In this document: positions 7,035 through 11,232 of the stretch, one piece after another | Numbering within the stretch: the stretch's first letter is position 1 | Layout of the letters: each line of letters begins with the position of its first letter | NCBI GenBank assembly: GCA_023443925.1 | Contig: JAEZSL010000156.1 | Location: forward strand, 1 to 11,232 | Origin: Bacillota bacterium | GTDB taxonomy: Bacteria; Bacillota_A; Clostridia; Lachnospirales; Lachnospiraceae | Direction: 5' to 3' | DNA length: 11,232 bases | The notes under the pieces: generated by a model | Told to the model about the DNA's origin: nothing | The model's input: only the letters and a program-made list of their open reading frames with translations | Databases searched by the model: none | Translations under genes and position numbers: made by a program

Positions 7035-7063
7035 ATCTTAACATCCCTTACCGATTAAGACAA
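7035..7063 (-). promoter_or_regulatory. Candidate promoter of the ABC / TPR-AAA / pyrophosphatase operon
   Basis: Minus-strand TTGTCT (7058-7063), a 17-base spacer and TAAGAT (7035-7040), each 4/6 to consensus with ideal spacing. Transcription would start near 7028, about 29 nt before the ABC start codon. It lies downstream of the terminator at 7152-7185, so the operon can be read even if that terminator is fully active. Confidence 0.5.
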
Positions 7064-7151
7064 GTAAAATTGCAGATTAAAGAATCCGGCTTATGCTTTT
7101 TGGTAACAGCCCACAACCCGTTTCGCTGCGGTTTAATAAGATCCCTAAAAC

Positions 7152-7185
7152 AAAAAAACCTGCCATAATTAATATTATGGCAGGT
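7152..7185 (-). terminator. Strong rho-independent terminator
   Basis: ACCTGCCATAAT and ATTATGGCAGGT form a perfect 12-bp stem (7158-7169 with 7174-7185) around a 4-nt loop. On the minus strand it is followed at once by a run of seven T (7152-7158). It ends the transcript starting near 7554, or acts as an attenuator in front of the ABC operon. Confidence 0.9.
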
Positions 7186-7392
7186 GCCTGTTACTTCTAT
7201 TCCTTTTTATGTAGTATAATAGGGAGTTTTGGTTATTCAACTATGTCCTGCTTAAGCTTATTAAAATAACAGGTTTAACAAGTTCTATCTTTTGGTTATG
7301 CATAAATTATAATGTTAAATAAACTCCTTTATTAAAATTATAATTACATCACTTAAATATGCTTATCTATAAATATATTTATTTATAAATAC
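7186..7392. other. AT-rich 3' region of the small-peptide transcript
   Basis: About 200 very AT-rich bases between the 28-codon ORF and the terminator. It holds a perfect 16-bp palindrome of TATAAATA/TATTTATA type around 7367-7382 and a direct repeat CTTATCTAT at 7362-7370 and 7392-7400. A 20-codon ATG ORF (7303-7241) has AAAGGAG about 20 bases upstream, too far to be convincing. Confidence 0.4.
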
Positions 7393-7479
7393 TTATCTAT
7401 GTTGAAGGCCTTTCCAGCAGGACAACCAATTTCGCATACCTAAGATAGTTATATACTCGGATTCTTCTAAAGAGCCCAT
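7393..7479 (-). CDS. 28-residue small peptide with strong expression signals, unknown
   Basis: The peptide begins MGSLEESEYITILG, continues MRNWLSCWKGL, and ends QHR, with one Cys, two Trp and a net basic C-terminus after an acidic N-terminus. It matches no family I know. What supports it is its setting: AAAGGAGGAGA (7485-7495) lies five bases before the ATG (the AGGAGG core eight), nearly the full anti-16S complement. A consensus promoter lies 75 nt upstream of the start codon and a strong terminator about 240 nt downstream. The reading frame is open further upstream to 7575, but that ATG lies inside the promoter and cannot be used. Alternatives are a leader peptide for attenuation of the ABC operon, a peptide signal or modified-peptide precursor (no maturation enzyme is nearby), or a dual-function RNA. 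Confidence 0.5.
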   Translation of the reverse strand: MGSLEESEYITILGMRNWLSCWKGLQHR

Positions 7480-7560
7480 TGGAATCTCCTCCTTTCCTTT
7501 CGTACCAAACGATCCAACCAATTGTGTGTTAATTAATTGATTCATTTGGTTTATGATGTT

Positions 7561-7589
7561 ATTATACATAATCATTCACTATTTGTCAA
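7561..7589 (-). promoter_or_regulatory. Perfect-consensus sigma-A promoter
   Basis: Minus-strand TTGACA (7584-7589), exactly 17 bases, TATAAT (7561-7566): 12/12 consensus bases with ideal spacing, the best promoter in the window. Transcription would start near 7554 and read through the 28-codon ORF to the terminator at 7152-7185. Confidence 0.85.
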
Positions 7590-7780
7590 TACTCTTTTTT
7601 AATATTATATAATTATTATTTTATTAACATTTAATTCATATATTGTCAGACTATTTCAAATTCTAATAAGTCTGCCAAGATATTCCCGATCACTTATATG
7701 TTGTTTCTTTTTACCGCCCTGTTTGTATAGGAGGTCACCCAAACCTCCTTACGTATTATGTCAATAAAATGAATAACTTT
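7590..7780. other. Intergenic stretch with one GC-rich stem-loop
   Basis: No credible gene. The only structure is AGGAGGT (7729-7735) with ACCTCCT (7743-7749), a 7-bp stem with a 7-nt loop. On the minus strand this buries an AAGGAGGT Shine-Dalgarno-like sequence ahead of a GTG ORF of only 13 codons, which I do not call. The rest is plain AT-rich DNA. Confidence 0.4.
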
Positions 7781-7788
7781 CCCATGAA

Positions 7789-7879
7789 GATTCGAGTGTC
7801 AAAAGGTCAATTTTGTGTTTTGAATGAATACGAGCGTATATATAAAATACATGTAGAGAGACCTTTTGACACCCGAATC
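7789..7879. mobile_element. 91-bp MITE-like element with 20-bp terminal inverted repeats
   Basis: Left end GATTCGAGTGTCAAAAGGTC (7789-7808) and right end GACCTTTTGACACCCGAATC (7860-7879) are inverted repeats with 19 of 20 positions matching; the one difference becomes a G-U pair in minus-strand RNA. The element is flanked by direct repeats CCATGAA (7782-7788 and 7880-7886), or CCCATGAA if one shared C is counted, as expected for a 7-8 bp target-site duplication. A small dyad ATACG-AG-CGTAT sits at its exact centre (7828-7839). It has no coding capacity. It is a non-autonomous inverted-repeat element whose parent transposon is not in the window. A structural intergenic hairpin is the alternative. 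Confidence 0.65.
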
Positions 7880-7935
7880 CCATGAAATACAAAAGAGTCT
7901 GTTTTAACCTTTTAAAACTCGTAACCTAATAAATT

Positions 7936-7973
7936 AAAACAGCCTGTGAGAAATTAATGTACTCACAGGCTGT
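7936..7973 (-). terminator. Rho-independent terminator of the 780-residue gene
   Basis: ACAGCCTGTGAG (7939-7950) and CTCACAGGCTGT (7962-7973) form a perfect 12-bp stem with an 11-nt loop. On the minus strand it is followed by TTTTAATTT. It begins 12 bases after the stop codon of the gene ending at 7985. Confidence 0.85.
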
Positions 7974-7984
7974 AACAGTTCCAA

Positions 7985-10327
7985 TTATAAATCCCGGTAA
8001 AAGATGAAAGTTTCCATCAGTTCTTCCGTAATTTCTCCGCCTTCTTTTTCAATGGCATGGAATCTGAGCTCCATTTCCCTTTTCTTTTTAAGGTTATTTC
8101 TGGTGAAACGCTCCATAGCATCCGCAAATAAAGGCTGTCCTTTAATTCTATCACGGATAGGCTTGGAAAAAGGACAATAGGCAGCAAGTATTTCCCTGGC
8201 TACCCGGTTTAAACGAAGGGCACCGTTGGATTCCCCTTTCATCCAGGCTTCATAGTCAAGAACAAAAATTTCCCGGTAATTACCCTTGCCTTTTTGTATC
8301 TGCATTTTTACCTTTTCTTTTACTTCTTCGGAAAGATCCCTGTTTTTGCGGTAAAACTGGATGTAGTCCGCATATTCGGATGTCAGCGATTTATATTTAA
8401 TATTGTTCCAGGCGCTGCCCTGAATGCTTCTGCAAAGCTCCCAGCGGAATCTGCCCATTACTTTAATCAGGAGATCCCTGATTGACAAATCCGTAAACAG
8501 CGGAAGTACAAACCTGCCTTCATTGCTTTTCCTCTTTCCGGTAATTTCCTGCCACATTACACCGTTATAACCCAGAACCGGCATAAGCAGAATGTCCGGG
8601 AAAACCTGCTGCATTATGTATTCCTTGGCAATCCCTTTTTCCTTATTAACATATAAGACTTCCCGGTGAAAAACCGAATAGTCGATCTCCAGCAGTTCAT
8701 TAATGGCATCATTAATTTGGGTTGATGTTACCAAGAGCTTCTGGAGTCCCTTAACCATGCTTTCTCCCCACAAAAACGGCACAAATGTACTGAACTGACC
8801 GCTGACTACCCTGTGGTTATAACGGAACATATTCGTTATTTCATAAATAACTTTATCCTTCTGGTTATGCTGAAGTTCTTTCTCCTGAACTTCCGTGATT
8901 TCACCTTTTTTTCTTCTGTCCCGGAGCATATCCGCGTAATCTAAATCAAACTCATTTTTAGACGGTTCTTTTTCACCTCGATAGATGCAAAGCAGCCACT
9001 CTTTAATATTATACACCTGGCAGGGACCGGTCTTCTCTGGTATCTGATTTTCAAGATAATACAGTTCTTTTAACTGATCCCTGTTTAAAAGCCTTTCATC
9101 CAAAAATCCGAACTTTAAAAACAAATCTACTACAGGCGGTACTGCTTTATCCTCGCAGGCTTTGAAGAATACCGCTTCATATAATTCATAATAGTGCTGC
9201 ATTATTTTTCTTCTCAGCAACCGGATACGGTCATCCGTGGAATATTTATCTTTCAGATTGATAAAATTCAATACCAACTCACTAAACTCATCTGCCTTCT
9301 CTGTATCCCGGCTGCAATAAAGCTGGATTTGTTTTAAGGAATCCTTAAAATCCTCCGTCATCTGTTCTAATTCGCTCTGGGAGTATTGGAAATTGTCTTC
9401 TACCTGTTCCTTACGATTACCGCTCTTTGATAAAAGCATATAATATATTTCTTCCATCCTGCTTCGGTCTACTCTTATTTTACTGCCGGTCTTTTCGTCA
9501 AATAGCTTCTCCGTGGTATTAATCTGGTCGATAATCTCATCTATTATATGTAATAAATCACGGCTGTAACCCCCGCTATCCTCAACAGAGATAGCAAGAG
9601 CGGCAAAGCCTTTGTATAAACAGCTGTCCGTGCTATTCATCAGCATGTTGAAAATGTCTGACAGATAAGAGGACAACGCCCCACATTCGGTGGTCAGCTG
9701 GGCGATCAAACCTGCCGTTTCTTCCACCAGATAAAGTGTTATGCCGTCTCCGGACGAACAGAACGCCTTCCAGATCTCCAGTGATATTTTTGCGCATTCC
9801 TTATAATAGGCCAGTTTCTTCTCGTCTATAATCGAATCGCTGCCATAACGCTCCAGTTCCTGAATGGCCGGTATTTCCGTTATCGGGTAGCCGTATCTTC
9901 TTCCGGTTTCCTGATATAATTGGTAATTTTTGTTCAGGAAACCATAAAGTTTTTCAGCGGTGGAATTAAGTGATCCATAAACCTTATCAAGTTCATTGAT
10001 CTGTCTGGTCAGAGATGCCACCATCAGACCTTTATAGTCCTTATTGGATGCAAATATTTCTGTTAATTCATCTTTTTGCTGAATCGGAAAACAATAGAAG
10101 GTTACATCATCATAAGCAATATAAGAATTGAGATATCTCCCCATATATAATAGATCACTGACACCTAAGAAATTACCTGAACCCAAAATAACCTTCGAGC
10201 CCTTGCTGACTGCCTGAACTCGTCCTTTTAATACAATACATATGCTGTTTACCTGATCATTTTCATCATAAATTACAGTCCCCTTATCAGCCTGATTCAC
10301 TGCGTAACTGTTTATCTTCATTGCCAT
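7985..10327 (-). CDS. 780-residue protein with N-terminal cyclic-nucleotide-binding-like domain, function unknown
   Basis: Residues about 8-95 look like a cNMP-binding (CAP_ED) beta-roll: KGTVIYDENDQVNSICIVLKG, then ILGSGNFLGVSDLLYMGRY and SYIAYDDVTFYCFP. The phosphate-binding cassette is degenerate (GNFLGVSDLL instead of the usual G-E-x-x-L...R-[ST]), so binding of cAMP itself is doubtful. Residues about 100-780 are mostly predicted alpha-helical and charged. They end in a basic segment (NNLKKKREMELRF, 744-756), and I recognise no catalytic motif, membrane span or helix-turn-helix. It stands alone between two terminators. The ATG at 10327 has GAGGTG four bases upstream; the ATG two codons later, ten bases away, is an alternative. 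An extended -10 (TGA-TAAAAT, 10362-10370) lies just upstream. The lone fold assignment is moderately sure; the function is unknown. Confidence 0.85.
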   Translation of the reverse strand: MAMKINSYAVNQADKGTVIYDENDQVNSICIVLKGRVQAVSKGSKVILGSGNFLGVSDLLYMGRYLNSYIAYDDVTFYCFPIQQKDELTEIFASNKDYKGLMVASLTRQINELDKVYGSLNSTAEKLYGFLNKNYQLYQETGRRYGYPITEIPAIQELERYGSDSIIDEKKLAYYKECAKISLEIWKAFCSSGDGITLYLVEETAGLIAQLTTECGALSSYLSDIFNMLMNSTDSCLYKGFAALAISVEDSGGYSRDLLHIIDEIIDQINTTEKLFDEKTGSKIRVDRSRMEEIYYMLLSKSGNRKEQVEDNFQYSQSELEQMTEDFKDSLKQIQLYCSRDTEKADEFSELVLNFINLKDKYSTDDRIRLLRRKIMQHYYELYEAVFFKACEDKAVPPVVDLFLKFGFLDERLLNRDQLKELYYLENQIPEKTGPCQVYNIKEWLLCIYRGEKEPSKNEFDLDYADMLRDRRKKGEITEVQEKELQHNQKDKVIYEITNMFRYNHRVVSGQFSTFVPFLWGESMVKGLQKLLVTSTQINDAINELLEIDYSVFHREVLYVNKEKGIAKEYIMQQVFPDILLMPVLGYNGVMWQEITGKRKSNEGRFVLPLFTDLSIRDLLIKVMGRFRWELCRSIQGSAWNNIKYKSLTSEYADYIQFYRKNRDLSEEVKEKVKMQIQKGKGNYREIFVLDYEAWMKGESNGALRLNRVAREILAAYCPFSKPIRDRIKGQPLFADAMERFTRNNLKKKREMELRFHAIEKEGGEITEELMETFIFYRDL

Positions 10328-10361
10328 AGCTCACCTCGATTTATATTAGCATTTAAGCATT

Positions 10362-10370
10362 ATTTTATCA
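10362..10370 (-). promoter_or_regulatory. Extended -10 element before the 780-residue gene
   Basis: Minus-strand TGA followed by TAAAAT (10362-10367), an extended -10 without a good -35. It predicts a start near 10355 and a short leader. A second TATAAT at 10461-10466 (minus) could give a longer, structured leader. Confidence 0.45.
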
Positions 10371-10407
10371 TAGGAATGAAAAAGAATGTTCCTATAACCG
10401 GATGTCC

Positions 10408-10442
10408 GGCGGCGGAAAGCCGCCTTACCAGAAACCTGGTAA
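10408..10442 (-). repeat. Two tandem hairpins upstream of the 780-residue gene
   Basis: GGCGGC-GGAAA-GCCGCC (10408-10424) is a 6-bp all-GC stem. Directly next to it TTACCAG-AAAC-CTGGTAA (10425-10442) is a 7-bp stem. Neither is followed by a T-run on the minus strand. If transcription starts from the TATAAT at 10461-10466 they form a structured 5' leader; otherwise they separate the ncRNA terminator from the gene promoter. The rest of 10443-10523 holds nothing I recognise. Confidence 0.5.
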
Positions 10443-10523
10443 AGAATTCTGATAAACTCTATTATAATCTATAAATCGACATTCTGAAAGACATATTTCG
10501 AAAAATAAACCTCTGTTATATAG

Positions 10524-10557
10524 TAAAAAAGCACCAATAAAATGTCTTATTGGCACT
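10524..10557 (-). terminator. Rho-independent terminator of the putative ncRNA
   Basis: Minus strand: AGTGCCAATAA (10547-10557) pairs with TTATTGGTGCT (10530-10540), 11 pairs including two G-U, with a 6-nt loop, followed by a run of six T (10525-10530). No protein gene lies between it and the SRP RNA terminator, so it must end an RNA gene in this interval or act as a regulatory terminator. Confidence 0.8.
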
Positions 10558-10815
10558 GATATATATGGTAAACATATTTGAGGGGGCCGGGCCACCGTTA
10601 CCGATGGCTATGAGCAAAGGCCTATCCCCGTTGATAGTATTCCGGCCCCTATATATTGTATATAGAAAACTACCCCCTTTGGCAGTTCCTACCAAGAAAA
10701 ATATGGGTATTCAGGCAGTAAGAAAGAGTCTGGCTCACCAGACTCCAGCGCTGACGCGCTGTCACGACAGTGACCTCTTCCTTAAGCGCATCATGTGCAT
10801 CCCCATGGTTTTTTG
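10558..10815 (-). ncRNA. Putative structured non-coding RNA(s) of unknown class
   Basis: There is no credible ORF here, but there are two dense folded domains. The proximal domain has a closing helix AGGGGCCGG/CCGGCCCCCT (10642-10650 with 10581-10590, one bulged C). It encloses CTATC-AACGGG-GATAG (10622-10637) and a 7-bp hairpin capped by GUAA (10591-10608), a GNRA tetraloop only when read on the minus strand. The distal domain has a 9-bp helix (10720-10728 with 10775-10783) enclosing three hairpins with almost no linkers: TCTGG/CCAGA, CAGCGC/GCGCTG and TCAC/GTGA. An outer ATGGG/CCCAT pairing lies at 10702-10706 and 10802-10806. The minus strand is favoured by the GUAA loop, a G-U pair in the 9-bp helix and the terminator at 10524-10557. 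One small hairpin (10786-10798) and T-runs on both sides leave the distal domain's strand open. It is not SRP, RNase P or tmRNA by their signature sequences. Confidence 0.55.
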
Positions 10816-10861
10816 TCTCATAGAATGAACTTCAATGATCCAATAGGATGAACTCCAATGA
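10816..10861. repeat. Two tandem copies of a 23-bp repeat
   Basis: Bases 10816-10838 and 10839-10861 are adjacent copies with 19 of 23 positions identical, sharing the cores GATGAACTC/GAATGAACTT followed by CAATGA. They lie directly beyond the T-run of the SRP terminator and just before the putative ncRNA, so they may hold its promoter or a regulator site. Confidence 0.6.
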
Positions 10862-10864
10862 ACC

Positions 10865-10896
10865 AAAAAAAATGCCGTACACTCTCGTGACGACAT
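10865..10896 (-). terminator. Rho-independent terminator of the SRP RNA
   Basis: Minus strand: ATGTCGTCAC, a GAGA loop, and GTG-T-ACGGCAT pair as a 10-bp stem with one bulge and one U-G (10872-10896). A run of eight T follows (10865-10872). It begins about 26 bases after the SRP RNA 3' end. Confidence 0.85.
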
Positions 10897-10922
10897 CGTT
10901 GCCATATCAAATTTTATATTAA

Positions 10923-11188
10923 TTCCGTGCGTCTTGCTTCGAATGCTCTTCATAGGCGTTACCCCTACAGTTAACTCGGCCCAGGCTGCCTCACGGCACA
11001 CAGGAGCTTTCGCTTAGTGCTGCTCCATTCCTGACCTGACACGGTTCACGAATTCCTGTTGCGTAAGACCCAGACGTCAACATCACTTATAGGGGGCAGC
11101 CCTACAAAAAAGCACCCTAGGCAAGACATCACCCCTGCTGTAGCGGGTTGCAGGTACAGGGCACCGCTATCTCCCCGGCTGCACGGAA
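10923..11188 (-). ncRNA. ffs: Signal recognition particle RNA, large Firmicutes type (SRP RNA / scRNA)
   Basis: The minus strand contains the domain IV hairpin core GTCAGGTCAGGAATGGAGC (about 11022-11040) followed by AGCACTAAGCG, which lines up with the B. subtilis scRNA core GTCAGGTCCGGAAGGAAGC. Downstream, GCCTGGGCCGAGTTAACTG matches the conserved helix 5 segment of Bacillus scRNA. The ends pair as TTCCGTGC (11181-11188) with GCACGGAA (10923-10930), giving a length of about 266 nt, close to the 271 nt of B. subtilis. The 5' part forms the Alu-like domain. The RNA binds Ffh and targets nascent membrane and secreted proteins. The GGAA tetraloop is kept but closed by A-U instead of C-G. A weak -10 (TATTAA, 11203-11208 on the minus strand) would start transcription a few bases upstream; its -35 is not convincing. 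Confidence 0.93.
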
Positions 11189-11232
11189 ACTTTTTGACTG
11201 AATTAATACCCGAAATAAATAATATCCGTTAT

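Noticed and set aside
7211..7230. Plus-strand TATAAT followed by AGGGAG
   Set aside because: No acceptable -35 and only an 8-codon ORF follows.
7241..7303. 20-codon ORF after the 28-codon ORF
   Set aside because: Its nearest Shine-Dalgarno sequence is about 20 bases from the ATG and there is no sign of conservation to weigh.
7480..7575. Extension of the small peptide to 60 residues from the ATG at 7575
   Set aside because: That ATG lies within the consensus promoter, upstream of the predicted transcription start, and has no ribosome binding site.
7899..7942. CTGTTTTAA (7899-7907) complementary to TTAAAACAG (7934-7942), a possible anti-terminator
   Set aside because: On the minus strand the second segment is the terminator's own 3' arm and T-run, and its partner lies downstream of the T-run, so it cannot form before termination; probably a by-product of AT-rich sequence.
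10590..10620. Resemblance to the c-di-GMP-I riboswitch (GTTACCGATGG and GCAAAGGCC on the plus strand)
   Set aside because: The two matching pieces are in the reverse order to a real GEMM aptamer and on the strand opposite to the terminator and genes; taken as chance.
10550..10828. Plus-strand ORF of 92 codons
   Set aside because: It covers both folded RNA domains, has no ribosome binding site, and its composition looks random.
10762..11001. Minus-strand ORF of 79 codons
   Set aside because: It runs through the SRP RNA 3' half and its terminator and has no ribosome binding site; the RNA explains the sequence.

Overview
The window looks like a piece of a low-GC Gram-positive chromosome, most likely a clostridial Lachnospiraceae-type organism. 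The reasons are AT-rich intergenic DNA, strong purine-rich ribosome binding sites, TTG starts, consensus sigma-A promoters, a CBS/DRTGG-containing family II pyrophosphatase, and a large Alu-domain type SRP RNA. Almost every gene is on the minus strand, so the natural reading order is from high to low coordinates. The only convincing plus-strand gene is a small Ig-like protein at 1918-2265. This taxonomic reading is inference; no rRNA or marker tree is available here.

Reading from the right end: 11188-10923 encodes the SRP RNA, closed by a rho-independent terminator (10865-10896). Between it and the next gene lies about 300 bases with no credible ORF but dense RNA-like structure: a 23-bp tandem repeat, a compact multi-hairpin junction (10699-10808), and a second folded domain with a GUAA tetraloop (10581-10665). 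This ends in its own strong minus-strand terminator (10524-10557). It is probably one or two non-coding RNAs of unknown class. Two tandem hairpins and a promoter then precede a 780-residue protein with a degenerate cyclic-nucleotide-binding fold at its N-terminus and a long unrecognised remainder (10327-7985), which has its own terminator.

The region 7984-7000 is a large non-coding block with three separate items. The first is a 91-bp MITE-like inverted-repeat element flanked by 7-8 bp direct repeats (7781-7886). The second is a consensus TTGACA-17-TATAAT promoter with a strong Shine-Dalgarno sequence in front of a 28-codon ORF. The third is a textbook terminator (7152-7185). Together the last two define a roughly 400-nt transcript: a small-peptide gene, a dual-function RNA, or an attenuated leader for the operon that follows.

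That operon (promoter 7035-7063) runs: ABC-2 type ATPase (6999-6271), a 760-residue TPR / disordered / AAA-like protein (6198-3916), and a CBS-domain Mn-dependent pyrophosphatase (3911-2262). The last two genes are only 4 nt apart. No permease for the ABC ATPase is in the window. The pyrophosphatase converges on the plus-strand Ig-like gene with overlapping stop codons. That gene is divergent from a flavin-reductase-family protein (1665-1102), and the shared intergenic region carries inverted repeats over overlapping -10 boxes. A shikimate-kinase-family protein (1000-491), whose usual shikimate-binding Arg is replaced, and the first 62 codons of murA (187 to the left edge) complete the window, each with its own good promoter.
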